DNA of 64,000 nucleotides from Bimastos eiseni (Eukaryota; Annelida; Clitellata; Crassiclitellata; Lumbricidae): positions 10,491,540 to 10,555,539 of the forward strand of contig OY365810.1 in NCBI GenBank assembly GCA_959347315.1. The letters run 5' to 3'. Below, one piece after another: positions 1 to 12,181 of the stretch. The first letter of the stretch is position 1; each line of letters opens with the position of its first letter. The notes under the pieces were generated by a model. That model did no database searches. It worked only from the letters and a program-made list of their open reading frames with translations, and had not been told where the DNA came from. The position numbers and the translations under genes were made by a program.

Positions 1-651
1 TAGTTGCTTAGTTGTCAATAAACCCAAAACCCTTGGACATATTGTTAGTTGACAATGGTGTTGGATGGGTCCGTACTCCGCTGCAAAAGTTTGAGATTGA
101 TAGAGTTACCGGTATAGCATTCTTACAGTCAACCAAGGTAGAACAACTACGAGCCATTTAAAGTATTCGGGAGCTCGACCACACAAACAATGTTTTGTAC
201 GCTATGATATACGCCTGTCTAATGCTACTGCTGTGTATCCTCAAAGAGATTAAATACAGATACAAATTCTCTTTCGGCCGACAGGCTTAAATGTATCTTC
301 CGAAATGCATTTTCTCTAACCTGCATCATTTGATTGTGTTTCAAAACTTCTGACCCAAAAGATTCAAAAGCTAAGGTTAATTAAACATCATTATAAAATT
401 AGCGTGAATACTATTCTGTGTAATTACCCAAAGCTTTCACAGAAAATTATGCTTCTAGCAATGATGATAATTGCCCTAAGCAGATGTCCTTGTCGCTTGG
501 TCTTTAGATTCGCAACGGTGTCCACAGAAACTACTACCAACCATCAATTAAGATCAATTGACGTAGCTTAATAAAAGAATTTCGTTGAAATGTAGTACTC
601 CCCCCTTTTTCACTTCATAGAAGTATATAATCCCGTAAAAAGTAATTGTGG
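1..651. other. No gene recognised
   Basis: I see no conserved coding segment, repeat array or transposon end here. The stretch lies downstream of the minus-strand NHL gene and may hold its 3' UTR, but I found no clear AATAAA on that strand close to the stop codon. Confidence 0.4.
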
Positions 652-1520
652 CTATGTAATTTTAAAGACGAAAACCCGACAGTCCTGCGAATATGGATGG
701 TTGTGCACCAATAGCAGATGACCATTCACATGATCGAAGGCTATTCTCTCTGGACGCTGCATTCCTGCTCTATTCCTTGGAATGATTTCACTCTTTAACT
801 GCAAATCAGAACTGAGCAACATAACTCGACTGTTACCGCAATCTACGACGAATATCGATCCATTGGGATCGACGGCCAGATAGATTGGAACGTTGAGACG
901 ATCAGAGGTAAATCCACGTTTTCCACCAAAAGACTTCTCAATGTTTCCACTGGAATCCACCACACACACTCGATGCAGCAGATCTTCTCTGTCTCCGTGA
1001 CTCAGCAGATATCGACCGTATGTCATTTTAATGGCGTAACGAGGGTGAAAAAACCCTGCACTTTTTGATAGGGCTATTATGTGAATAATGTGTCCATTTG
1101 GTGAATATTCGATTATCTTGTCACCTTCATATTCTGCCATCAGAATATTGCAATCATAGGCAACAGATAGACATCCGTAACTCAATCCTGTCATCCAAGT
1201 CTTTATCAAATTCCCATTTCGATCGACTCTACTGATTTGCTTTGGATAATCTTGATATATAAGATCCATCACGTAAAGACAATTGTTATTGCTGCAATAT
1301 ACCAGATCATAAGGATTGCATAAGAGACTCAGTGTCCAGCTACCTTTCAAACTGAGACTGTTCAGGTCGTAAACCTCAATCACCTGTTTTAAGAAGGCCG
1401 TGATGAACAGATCAGTGTCTGCTATGGCGAGTCCACTGATACCCATATGAAATTTTTCGGCCTCGTCAGTTTTGAATGTTTTGAATAGGACTGGATCCAC
1501 CTCGTATTCAAATTTGCTCT
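652..1520 (-). CDS. NHL-repeat beta-propeller, last exon of a CARD/NHL gene
   Basis: This C-terminal exon encodes about 289 residues that read as an NHL-type beta-propeller like that of TRIM2/3/71 proteins. Successive blades can be seen around GISGLAIADTDLF, NPYDLVYCSNNNCLYVMD, GCLSVAYDCNILMAEY, RYAIKMTYGRYLLSHGD, IYLAVDPNGSIFVVDCGNSR and RIAFDHVNGHLLLVH. NHL propellers bind protein or RNA partners. The stop is TAG at 652-654. The exon start at 1520 follows an AATTTCAG acceptor on the minus strand, and two leftover bases (AG) join the single G left by the upstream exon to make a Glu codon. I therefore do not use the internal GTG at 1500 as a start. A six-bladed NHL domain is about 260-280 residues, so the propeller looks complete. 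No RING is visible in the linked exons. Confidence 0.8.
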
Positions 1521-1825
1521 CTGAAATTTAATTTTTTATCGCATTTAATTCAACACGCCTTTTTAAGCGGCACAAAGTTAGGATTGTCATATTCATAGAT
1601 AGCAAACGGAGGACATAGCAAACCGGAAAAGATTACGCCTGGCTACTGCCTCGTACAACAGACACTCTTTCTGTTTCGTTTGTTTCACTATTCCAATAAA
1701 TTATATCCTTTCGTCTAAGATTCAATATCCTGATAATTTAATTTCAACCAGTGCTATTCTAATCAATCTTCTAAGATTTAAAGCACTCATATGATTTTGT
1801 TTTGAATGCGTTGATGAGAACTTAC

Positions 1826-2194
1826 CAACTGTTTTTTTAAACTGAATGCAATCAATGTTGATCACTGTCGATTGGATGAGTTCAGAAGAATGTGATCTAA
1901 TATCGGCAAGACCAACTAATTTATACGCGAGTTGATTCGCTTCGTACAGTCCCTGAATATATTCAAGTGCTGCTTGTGAATGACACCGGATCCAGACGAC
2001 CACAATCTGTTGGTCCAATTGAGAGTTGAGGATTTCTACGCCTTTATCTTTCAGTTGACTGACGAGCTTATCAGTTTTATGTGACCTCAGAGTCGCTATG
2101 CTATGAAGCTTTTGTAACTTTTCATGATATAGTCGAGTTATATTGGATGTCGTACACTTTTCACCACGATATTGTACTTCAACTCTTATTGCGA
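1826..2194 (-). CDS. Helical linker exon of the CARD/NHL gene
   Basis: This internal exon is open from a TTTTTAG acceptor (first exon base 2194) to a consensus GTAAGT donor (last exon base 1826). It encodes about 123 residues rich in Leu, Lys, Gln and His, including RLYHEKLQKLHSIATLR, TDKLVSQLKDKGVEILNSQL and LEYIQGLYEANQLAYKLVGL. This is the kind of helical or coiled-coil stretch that sits between B-boxes and NHL repeats in TRIM proteins. Both ends are phase 1: it receives one base from the CARD-like exon at 4095 and passes one base to the NHL exon at 1520. The linker is not assigned to a named domain. Coding status rests on the open frame and the matching phases. Confidence 0.65.
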
Positions 2195-2499
2195 CTAAAA
2201 ACAGAAAAGAAATACATTTAAATGTCTGCTTAAGTTTCTAACTTTTGTGCAATACAAGATTCGAGCGAAGGAAAACCAAGGGTGTACCCGTAATACGATG
2301 GATGAACATGATATTACGAGAACCAACAGTTATAGGATCTGACAACTCGATCGAAGACAATGAAGACAATTCCTTCGTAACTATCGTCGCAAATGGCTGG
2401 CGTCAAGAATCGATGATTATCATGATGATCAGGTGTCCTCTTGTTCTTTCCTGGGGTTATGGTGGTTCAGCATCTTTCCTGGAAGTGTCATATTGATGC

Positions 2500-3610
2500 C
2501 ATTTCTCGTAAAATATCAAAAAAGTTGAGGATCCTCTGAAGAGTATCCAAGATAATGTCAAGTAAGGCTCGCCCTACTCTCTCTTTTCTCTTATTTATCC
2601 ACAATTATATGGGTTCGACCTACAAGTCTAATTTATGTAAGTTGGATGTTGTACCTACGAGGGCTATAAGATTCGTTGCAGGCTTGTACTATAATGCTCA
2701 CATTAGTCCAATATTTGAATCAAAGAGGCTGCTGAGAATTGACCAGACCTATAAGTTACAAATCTCCTTATTCATGTTCCGTTGTTTTAATAAAACCTTG
2801 CCCATTCTCTTCCAAAAATATTAAACCCGACATACTCCTGTCACAATACTAGAAATCCACCAACCCTAACAATCCCGTTCGCCAGGACCAATATTAGACA
2901 GGCTTATATCGTTTATTAAGGCCCTAGAATATGGAACGCTTTTGCTGTGCCACTTCGCCTTAATCCCACCATTTGCTCTTTTAAAATTAAGGTGAAGGCA
3001 TATTTTCTCAATGGGGTTTTTAAATAAAATTATTAGGCGCCTCGACTAATCAGTACAGCTGGTTCTTATTTCATCTTAACATTATATCTCGTTCTGTATT
3101 TGGTTATCCTACTATAACAAAGTTGTTAGTTAAGATTAGTTAAGATTGATTGTTCTGTTTATTATCAGTTTAATTTGCTTAGCACAGAAATTTGTTCTTT
3201 TTCCTTATTTACACTTGCCCCTTCTTTAGTACATCCCTATACTGGCCACTACTTAATTGTGAAGTTACCGTATTAGTAGGGTGGCCCTAACTCGCGGGTG
3301 CGTTTGGACCCAATTCGGTCTCCTGCACAATCCGTCTTTTCAATATTATTTCACTTCAACGTGCATATTAAGGCGTCAGGATTAATGAGCACGTCCATGT
3401 CAACTTCGTACACTGATGTACGTATTACTAACTCGATTTATTTTTTCCAGTGGATCATCATTAGGTTTTACCAATGTATTAACTCACTGGTTTCACTAAT
3501 TTTTTGATAATTTTTTGTCGTTAATTTATCATTTCTTGTATGTGAATATTGCTACTTTTGTCTTGTTTAGCCGAATAAATTTCTTTCATTCTTTGATTGA
3601 CTGATTGATG
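2500..3610 (+). mobile_element. LINE 3' fragment (jockey/CR1-like), decayed
   Basis: The plus strand carries the C-terminal end of a non-LTR reverse transcriptase ORF. Around 2515-2830 it reads GSTYKSNL, RAIRFVAGLYYNAH, LRIDQTYKLQ and LFMFRCFNKTLP, the standard tail after the RT catalytic domain. From about 2830 to 3030 the homology continues with frameshifts (NPNN, GP-IWNAFAVPL-like). The element ends near 3590-3610 in a TGATTGACTGATTGATG microsatellite, typical of 3' ends in this group. It lies antisense inside the 1.9-kb intron of the CARD/NHL gene and is 5'-truncated and dead. Confidence 0.8.
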
Positions 3611-4094
3611 TTTAACGTATTGAAAGCTTGCTTAAATCGATTATAATTGAATTGAAGATTGAAAAAGGAAATTCTTTGTCACGCGCATTATTGGTCGATT
3701 CAATCATGTTAGAAAAATTATTTTTGAGAAATTGGAACTTTGCCAACCATTTCAAAAATAAAGCATGGTTTTTTAAACAGATATTTGAATAACATCTTGA
3801 AATGTTACCATTTTTAGAATCGCTGTCTGCTGTATAATTGCAGACAAGGTTTTGTAAAGTCGATGGTATGACATCGCATTATTGTGCCACTGTTATGAAG
3901 CTTTAGTGACTTGTGTTTTATTAACCTAGCATCAGAATACAAGCGTCTGTTCGTGGTTTCATTATTGTCGAGTTGACTAAGGATTCAAGTGGAACCAAAA
4001 TCTTGTAAGACTTGCCGAGGATTTTAGTCCTGTAGTGATCGTGTGAAATAAAGCTTGTTACTCTTGAGCTATGAGATAAAATATTACTGTTTAC

Positions 4095-4390
4095 CTCCAC
4101 CGTTTTCAATTATCCTTGCCACTATCTTCTGATTATTTCTCCGAAGACATCTGACGAAATCTGAAGACTTTGTCTGGTCGAAGGATCTCGAAAGGCACAA
4201 AAATTCAGAGTTCTCATCTCGTTGTGAATTATGTCGTTGACTTAGATCGCTCTTTTTGGTCTTGTTTAAGTCTGAACGTTGTCGGCGAATGAAGCGACTT
4301 TGCTTATCTGTTATGAAGTCGAATGAGAGCATCCAGGAGTAAAGCTCATCATTGGGTTGTATATTGTTCAAAAGATATTGTTGGTTGTTT
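4095..4390 (-). CDS. CARD-like death-fold exon of the CARD/NHL gene
   Basis: The exon encodes about 98 residues resembling a CARD: YLLNNIQPNDELYSWMLSF (helix 1-2 with the Pro/Asp pattern), FITDKQSRFIRRQ (helix 3) and a final DFVRCLRRNNQKIVARIIENG, which aligns by eye with the ALRETGQEHLADLL-type last helix of CARDs. CARDs make homotypic contacts in immune and apoptotic signalling. The exon ends at a GTAAAC donor (last exon base 4095) leaving one base, which matches the phase of the exon starting at 2194. The 5' limit is a TTAG acceptor at 4391-4392, since a stop lies a few codons upstream and no suitable ATG is in frame, so a further upstream exon is expected but not found. The middle of the domain is unusually rich in Ser, Arg and Gln. 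A DED or other death-fold assignment is possible. Confidence 0.6.
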
Positions 4391-4395
4391 CTAAC

Positions 4396-5689
4396 GATTG
4401 TAGATCTTTTATTGTTTCTTTCGTAGAAATCTTAGGCAACAAATAATACTGCTACTTTTAAATGTTACATCGTTATTACACCACAATATATTATAGCATA
4501 CACTCTTCTATGATTTAGAACAAATTAGGGGTAATTTGCAAAAATATTATATTAAAACAAATTAAAATCAAACATAGCAGCATGTGCATCACTAGTCTCT
4601 GTAGAAACGAACACACAAGAACCATTTCAATGAGAAAAGTATACGGAGTCAAGCAGTGTGAAAAACAGTTCGGTCAAACAAAGAACCACCGAGCAGCATC
4701 AGCAGAAGTACTAAGCACCCGCGACTTAAGAAACTTAAATAAGTTCAGAGGTGTGGCACTGTAGGCAAAAGAGACAAAGAGTCTCAGAAACAGGATCTTC
4801 TAGCTTAACTAGAAAGCCACACACCCTCTGGCAAACCCTGCAAGCAAACGCTTATAGAATAACAGGCAACTTCCCATAATGCCACTCCTACTTGGCTATC
4901 AAGGTAGGCTAAGAAATATATTTATAATAGGAGACGGTTCCAGAAAGAAACTTAGTCTAGTATATAATAAGGATAACACGAGGACAGCAATCTGTTAGAT
5001 ATTTAGAGTATATAGCAGAATATGCATGTAGGCCCAGCATCTAAAAATTTCATCAGCAGGGACACTTACTAGTCTGGTGAAGGGTTTAAATTAGACGCAG
5101 GTGCCTGGGTGAAAGATATTATTTTCCAATTAACACAATCCACTTAGGCCTATGTCATTTATTAGTGCAGTATTGCACAGCTACAACTGGTCCATCATTC
5201 CACATAATCTAATACTTAACAATTAACTATAATTACACTGGCTGCCCCACGAAAAAATGTGTATGGTGGTTCACAGGGTGTTGCATATAAATCAAAATAC
5301 TAGTTACTGTAGACCTAAGCTTATCTGCCGCTTGCCTCTTATTTTATAACAACATAATAATTACATTTCAAGGACAGAAAATCTTGCCTCGGAACGACTT
5401 TATAGGCCCAAGCAATGTGCTGGATAGTCTTTAGACTTATAGGTCTAATATTTCATGCATAGTGCAATTAATTTAGTTCAGATCGTTATTTTAATCTAAA
5501 CGTGTCTAAAAGTATGTATTAAATCATTTGCAGATTTAATATTGTGATTGAATAATGCATATTTTATTGTATATTTGCGATTTTGCGTTTTAGGCAGGCC
5601 AAAATACAATAATTGATAAGCCGAACTAGACCGTTTGGTCAAATTATGTGATAATTCAAGTTTAAAGAGCTGACTGCGTTTAATGGTAT
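4396..5689. other. Non-coding, no feature recognised
   Basis: Only short frames occur and no domain, transposon terminus or tandem array is apparent. It could hold intron or upstream exons of the CARD/NHL gene. Confidence 0.4.
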
Positions 5690-5896
5690 TTATTGGAAAA
5701 TCATCCTACATTTCCACCGCCGCCAAATTCCTCTCTTAAATCGTTGTCTTGTTATTCGTTTAAACCAACAGACGTCGACTGATGCCAAAGTTCTGATGGC
5801 GCTTTCGTCTCTCTGATGCAATGACGAATTCAGTATCCAATAAAAATGTGACTTTTCTAAGATGATGTCCAACAATTCCAGTGGAACATTATTGAA
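5690..5896 (-). CDS. Possible F-box-like terminal exon
   Basis: A good minus-strand acceptor (TTTTCAG, exon start 5896) opens a phase-0 frame of 68 residues ending at TAA (5690-5692). The sequence begins FNNVPLELLDIILEK and continues ...RTLASVDVCWFKRITRQRF. The P-x-E-L-L-x-I-I-L start and the later L-A-x-V-x-x-x-W-x-x-I resemble an F-box or F-box-like module, which would recruit a substrate receptor to an SCF ubiquitin ligase. No other exon of the gene is identified. It reads in the same direction as the CARD/NHL gene but ends in its own stop, so it would belong to a different gene or an alternative transcript. It may also be a chance ORF. Confidence 0.35.
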   Translation of the reverse strand, partial: FNNVPLELLDIILEKSHFYWILNSSLHQRDESAIRTLASVDVCWFKRITRQRFKRGIWRRWKCRMIFQ

Positions 5897-8800
5897 CTGA
5901 AAATCAAATTAATTATAATTTGATTATGCCTACTGCACCAGTGAATCGTAAAAATTCTTGTTTTCGATTTTTAAGCATATTCCTATATCTTGATGAAAGT
6001 AAAGAGTCAGTGCTGTGCTTTCAGAACTTTGTTAAAAAATGTTCACTTATTCATCAAAATTGTTTCCCGATACAAAAATTAGGCGTGATGAATAAGTGGT
6101 CGATTATTGGCTGATTGTAGAGCTATCTATACCGAGAGTTCGGCGATTATCGGAAAGCAAAATTTTGATTGGTTGATATTCAATTACTCCAGCCGTGGTC
6201 ATTCCCTTTTTGTTTCATTTGATGTGAATGACGGTCATTTCACCCAGGTCATCAACTTTTCGACACTTTGTTCCATAAATATTGCATTTATAAATGAAGC
6301 TCTGAAAGCACTTTTGTTACTGAAGATGTTATCTGATGCTCACGAAACGGCCAAACCAAAAATACAGTTTACAACCAACAAACTCCCAACAGAGCAACTT
6401 CCTAAGAGACTAGGCCGAAAAGCGAATTACATTTAGTTAGAACATCTAGAGTGAAATGAACTATTTAACCCTATGTGAGTGTGATACAACTTTATACTTC
6501 TAGTTGAATTTGAGTATCCCGCATGATGAATAACCAGAAAATGGAAGAATACTTATGGATCTTTGGATGTGCCTTGTGGGCAGATCTGCTGACTGTGGAC
6601 CTTGTTCTGGTAAATTTTTTATTGCTGATTTGCATATCAATTGTAAGAACAGATTTTATTAAGCAAGACGTTTCAACAAGTTGCATCTTGTTTCAGATGT
6701 CAGTTTATGTTCTTTTCTCACATAATTATGTATCAGTAGTTCTTGTTCTTGCTCATTGTGTAAAGTTGAGAAAGGTTTAGCACAAGTTCTGCACATTTTG
6801 CGTGTTTTGACAAGGCTATTTTAGACACAACTTTGTGCCAAAAGAGTCTGCGTTAGGCCAACATATATGAAACGTGTTTCTGTTTGACTTCTGTATAGCG
6901 TTGTATTGTATTGCATCTGTAAATTTTTATAGCACCACTCACAGTGCTATGCCAAATAGAGGTGCTCCCACTGCGAGAGACCCATAGACAATAAGGCTGC
7001 TTTTAGCAGGGAAAGGATGAAAGTAAGGCTCCAGTTTGAAGAAATGAAACAAGTTCTGGGGAAGCTGGTTCTATGGAGACAATAATTGCAAAAGATTTGG
7101 TAATGGCCATGCTCGCCCACAGAATAATGAGTTCAAGTGTGTCGAGTGAGTGCAGGAGTCACAGCGAGGAGGCTGAGATCACATTGGTATTTAAGGGCTA
7201 AGCCAGAAGACAAAAGAATTAATAAAATAAAACATGATGATGTAATTATTGCGGCCTATGTGGTAGCTTTCATAACGTTCAGTATGTTATAATCTGAGTT
7301 GTATCGTTTGTACAATTGTCTTTATTCATTGAGTAGCAGAAACTGGTTGGAGTCTGATCTATGCAATGATTGACGTTAAAAGCTACATAGCTGTTTGAAG
7401 TAGTATTTGTCTAAGAAGTTCTTTCGAAGTGCGTTTGTGCGCTGCAGTGCGTTTGTACGTGTGTATCTTTTCCTATGTGCCTTCATAAATCTGATCGTAA
7501 CTATAAGAATATTAAATGATTTCTAAGAAACTTGTCAAATGGATGGACTACTAAAAGTATCTTGTATAAATCGATAAAACAATCAATGACGAAAGTTCAT
7601 GGTTAACTATTATCAGGTTTTAAAAAGTTGTGGAAGAGCAAATAATGATGTATTGAGTTGCTCTTGGACCTAGGTAGAAAAAGGAGCATACACCTATAGT
7701 TACAGTGGCAGCTTGGGCTATTAAGTGGCACTAAGTTGAGCATTTTTAAAACATGTTTGAGTCAGTCTTGTAAGATCTCTTAGATAGCCAAACTCAAGTG
7801 GCTATAGCTGTTCTGAAAGACACTTGGTAAATACTAGTAGCCATTATATGCACCCACTTGACAGTGTCAATTCAATATGGTTTTCTTCATCTCAACAGAA
7901 GAACTGTGAATTAAATATAGTCCATAAGCTTAAATATTTGAATTGGCTTAGTTTTCAGCAAAGAATTTTTTTCACATTGGGGCTCATAGTCCGTTTATTA
8001 GACTGTGATCACTGTCCTACCACAATACTTACTATCGGCTCTTATTTACCAAACTTATAATTATTCAGTGAGGTCATCTGTTTGTCTTTGTCTAGTCATA
8101 CCTACATCAGAAGTAGTAGTAGTAGCGGCGGTAGTTTCAGTTTAACGGCACTGATAAAATAAGATCATTGGCGTAGTCCTCATCCTTTATAGGCTACCAG
8201 GCTTGGGACTGACACTGTCAGAGTGCAAACAGGAGCACAGTTGGGATTGAGTATTGTAGGTAATGGCCACTAGTATATATAATTTTGATCTATTGTGGCA
8301 ACTGTGGCACCTTACTCCAGTAACTTTGGCTCCTTGGCTGATATGTGCCCTTATTTATCTTTAGACGGATTTTTCTTAGGTTATCAGAACTTATCATAAT
8401 TGTTCCGTATGATATAATCTTAATTTTACCATTCAACCCGTGCACAAAGTTACAAAACATTTATAAAATCGTGAACACAAAAATGTCTTGCGCACACCTG
8501 CCACGCCATCTGAAAAATTAGATGAACATCATTGGCTGCGGGGCGCGTCTTTACGCAGTAGGTTACGCCTAATCAAGAAAGTGCAATTATTATTTTTTGG
8601 CTGTTCATGCAAATTGTTGACATTATGATGAAAAGACGCAACTGATTGTATATGCATATTTCAGTGTGGCTTCGTTTTTTAGTTATTTAGGAGACCCTCG
8701 AATTCAAGAGTGAAGTATGTGTCCTCCTTTGTCCTTTTCGGCTTTATATGTCCTCATCGGGATACCCGTGTATATGACAATCCTAACCAGCAACGACTTG

Positions 8801-9267
8801 GATTGCTCTCCTGCAAAACAATAATCTCTGTCAATTGGATTTATGGATAGGCGGCATAGGCCTGGATGTCCAAGTAGGCCTAAGATTATTAGGCCTATAA
8901 TAAGTGAAAATAATATGGTAAACCAAGAAAGCATACAATGCGTCAGAAACCCGGTCTGGTATTTTACCTAATATTTAGTAAGACATAGGCCTTTCTGATA
9001 GAATAGGCCTACCGATATTTATAGACTTTTAGTAAAATGACATACATGGAGGAAGATGTAGCTATGAGTCATCCAGTGTTTTAGTGATGACCAAAAGACT
9101 AATGTTGTAAGACAGCTTTACAATTTGGTCTTACCACTTCCATAGCTGTCGTGGTATTTCATCTTGGGACAGAAGCTGGAACAAAAAAGCAAAGTGAAGA
9201 ACGATTTCAAATTACTAAACGACATTGGCGAAAACTTCTCTTTCACATAGCAAGCAGCTGGTATAAT
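5897..9267. other. Mostly unannotated intergenic sequence
   Basis: Several short frames lie here (6107-6436 plus; 6523-6780 plus, hydrophobic; 7824-8060 plus; 8704-8934 minus, starting with an ATG and a hydrophobic MLSWFTILFSLIIGLIILGL segment that could be a signal anchor). None is supported by a domain or a convincing splice model. A short GTA trinucleotide run occurs near 8110-8135. Copies of the palindromic AGGCCTA motif cluster at 8840-9010 and interrupt the 8704-8934 frame, which argues against it being a real exon. Confidence 0.35.
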
Positions 9268-9395
9268 CAGGGCTTAAAGTGTGCCTGGACGGTCATGGAC
9301 GGCGTCCAGGCACTTATTTTCGAGGCTGGACGCCGTCCTGCCACTTATTTGGCCAGCAGAGCCTGGACGCCGTCCATGAGCGTCCATGCAACAGT
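9268..9395 (+). mobile_element. Solo end of a CAGGGCTTAAAG hAT-type element
   Basis: The segment starts CAGGGCTTAAAGTGTGCC and is nearly the same as the first 130 bp of the longer element at 10657. It contains a hairpin (9281-9313) with 11-bp arms GTGCCTGGACG and CGTCCAGGCAC, followed by more interleaved GGACGCCGTCC repeats. After about 9392 the similarity to the longer element ends. It is a truncated or internally deleted non-autonomous copy. Confidence 0.7.
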
Positions 9396-10656
9396 AGGCC
9401 TATGTAGTTCCAGCAACTTAGCTCAAGTTGTGAGAAGTTGCAAGTTTCTTATGACTTGTCACAGTAAGTCGTGGCATAGGCCAATCAATCACCGTTAAGA
9501 AGAGCGAGAGAATGCATGATTCTGCCATAAGTAGGGCCTATTTATACATCGATTTTGCACCAAATGAAGTACATATCAGTAACTGTAAAACGCAATAATA
9601 CCACAATAAGGTGGGCAAATAGCGATAGGTTTAATTACTTCGAATTTGCGGTTTGTCCTATAGGCCTACAATGTAAATCCTACCTCGAATAGGACGAAAA
9701 TGGCTATCCTAGAGAGAGAGAGAGAAAATGTCGAGGAGCAAGAAAATTGGCGATTGATAAGGATGAGCGCAAATGGGCCTACTAAACATGCATGTTTTCA
9801 CGGCTCTTAAAGCCAGTAGACCTACGATGGTTTTCTTTGATGACAACCGGACCATGATTATGTATGCATGATGGCTCAGATAATTAGATAGTTTGACTCA
9901 TCTTAAATACCTGTAATTCGTTTCACGACTTTTGATTGTTAGGACAAGGCATAATGACACTGATATTAGTACCACGACAGTTATCACAACTGCAATGATT
10001 GTATGTCTCTGCTTGTCCTGTAGGCCTACAATTAATGTACATTTAAATAAATCGAACATAGTTTATTTTGATTTTCGGTCATGCATCTGGGCACTTTATA
10101 GAGCGTATAATAGGTCTATATGTATCACAAAATATACGGACGAAACTGTCGGGATTTTTATGTTAACAGTTAATATAGGCCTACGATTTTGTGTCATTTG
10201 TTTCTAAGGTAGGCCTACCAGTAGGCTTTATCGCTTAAGCGGTTTTAGAGTTCAGGTCAATCATGCACTGAAATCAGAAATTGTATGATATCCATATTTG
10301 ACAAATTCTCAAGTGTTGCATATGGCATAAACAAATGGTGCATCAAAACCATAGTCAGATGAATACCGAGGTCAGTTGACTCAGTTCATTGAATGGAGGC
10401 GTAACGCACAGTAACTGGACTAATGGACAACACACTGGCGTGAAAAGCAGAGAAGTTAGAAAGATTCCTGCCACTCCTTAGGGTTTTGAACTAGTCCTCC
10501 ATTCGCTTGGCGGCAGCGTTGATTTAATTAGACGCATAACGTGTCACCTCGCTTGCTTGACTGCCGTACAGCTAAATTCGACTCTTGTAATATGAACTTG
10601 TGATCACCTGCTCATACTATGCTTCTGATCATACTTCGGTTGTCGTAGACGTTCAG
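9396..10656. other. Unannotated; AGGCCTA-rich
   Basis: An (AG)n run lies at about 9712-9726. AGGCCTA/TAGGCCT motifs recur at about 9400, 9660, 10020, 10180 and 10210. No gene is recognised, and the plus-strand frames here show no domain. Confidence 0.35.
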
Positions 10657-11039
10657 CAGGGCTTAAAGTGTGCCTGGACGGTCATGGACGGCGTCCAGGC
10701 ACTTATTTTCGAGGCTGGACGCCATCCTGCCACTTATTTGGCCAGCAGAGCCTGGACGCCGTCCACGAGCGTCCATGCAGCAGTGCAATTCCTCTATATA
10801 TATATATGCGTACGTTTTTATCAACAGAAAAAAGAGGAAAGAAAAACTTTATTTTTCCAACTTTCAAAACGACGCCTGCGCCGCTGGTTCTTGTCAACAA
10901 TTTCACAAAGGAAGGTAATTCTCTGCAGGTCTATGCTTTAAATTAGAACAAATATTTCACCAACAAATAATTGACGACTAAATAATGGTAAGGGACAAAA
11001 GCCTAACGATTGGTAACAAATTCAACTTTTTGCCCATTC

Positions 11040-11310
11040 TGTCTGATTAAATAGAAGTTGGATCAATAATAATAATGTCTGCAAATCCAACTTCTGGTTC
11101 AGAAAGAACCATTTTTGTCAATTCAAATTCTGTTAAGGCAAATATTCTTTTCGATGATCCAACTTTTTTTCAGTAGGCATTATGTTTATCTAGCAACTTC
11201 TATTTCAGTAGGCATTATGTTTATCTAAATGGCATCTGTTTTGGAAGAATTTCGTTCACTCATCCAACTTCTATTCTAGCATCATTAATATCACCAATCC
11301 AACCTCTATT
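11040..11310 (+). repeat. Degenerate minisatellite with CCAACTTCTATT units
   Basis: Units of roughly 35-45 bp repeat the pattern ATCCAACTTCTATT followed by a T-rich spacer containing ATTCTTTTC or ATTCGTT. The same family occurs at 46790-47050 inside the sister element, in reverse orientation at 47510-47758, and in both orientations at 49440-49790. Confidence 0.6.
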
Positions 11311-11411
11311 TTAACGAACACAGTGTGTAATAGTGCACGAACCATTTGTCGTCGACTTATTATGTTGGTGCTCTGCCTTAGCAATTTTTAGTTCTTGACT
11401 TTTTGACACTA

Positions 11412-11885
11412 GGGGCTGTCCATATGTAACGATGTGTGACATGGAGTAAAGGGGTCGACGAAATGTGACGTCACATCATCACATCAAAGTACGTAATTTT
11501 ATTAAAAACTTACACTTATTTAAACAAGTTTCACTAAATTAGCAGTAGTTGTTACCACAATTAAAACAGCACTAATTATGATTCTGATAGTCTTTCATCG
11601 TGAGGAATGCATAAGATTGTAATCATTAAAGGCTACTTAATTTTTCCATTTTTCTTCGTTCTACTATTATAATTTGAAATATTTTATAGTTACAAATCAA
11701 TTTTTTGATAACTATCAGAGAAATTGCGTTATATTCTGGACATCTGGTTTGATTTTTTGGAATACTCAGGGCCTTGTGACGTGACGTCATATTTGAGGGG
11801 TCTTTGTATTTGTGACGACGCGTGACGAAGGGGGAGGGTCAAAATTCGTCCAAAATTGCGTGACGTCATTCATGGACGGCTCCCC
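11412..11885. mobile_element. 474-bp TIR element nested in the hAT copy
   Basis: The left end GGGGCTGTCCATATGT and the right end TTCATGGACGGCTCCCC form imperfect terminal inverted repeats, with GTGACGTCA motifs inside each end. It is flanked by TA (11410-11411 and 11886-11887). The sister hAT copy near 47121-47130 reads GACACTAGCGT with no insert, which is an empty site and fixes the boundaries. No coding capacity; the superfamily is not assigned. Confidence 0.75.
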
Positions 11886-12181
11886 TAGCGTCCAGGCACT
11901 TCTTTTTTTTACACTTTAAGCACTGGCCTTCAGAAAGATTGGCACTACCTGCTGACAAGTAAACTGAAAGATGTAGACTTAATCTTCGGTTGAGACTTCA
12001 GTTATCACACTGAAATTGTAGACTGACCATAGCGAAGGGACGCGAAACGGATTTCCCAATGTCCAATTAATGACGTCCAAACAACACTGATATTAATGGG
12101 TCTAATGGCTTGATCGATTCACCCTTGGATTATTGTTATTATTGTTATTATTTATCGCAAATAAACACAAATTGGTCTAAG

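Larger units (their letters stand above)
10657..11925 (+). mobile_element. Non-autonomous hAT-type transposon, about 1.27 kb
   Basis: The left end is CAGGGCTTAAAGTGTGCCTG and the right end is its inverted relative: ...CCAGGCACTTCT, a T-run, then TACACTTTAAGCACTG. CAGNG/CNCTG termini are characteristic of hAT elements. Flanking 8-bp sequences (ACGTTCAG left, GCCTTCAG right) match at 6 of 8 positions, consistent with an aged target duplication. The interior holds the GGACGCCGTCC hairpin module, a degenerate array with CCAACTTCTATT units and a nested 474-bp element. There is no transposase frame. A second, 5'-truncated copy ends at 47170. Confidence 0.75.

Noticed and set aside
8704..8934. Minus-strand ORF with an apparent signal anchor
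   Set aside because: It spans several AGGCCTA repeat motifs, has no partner exon and no domain after the hydrophobic segment.
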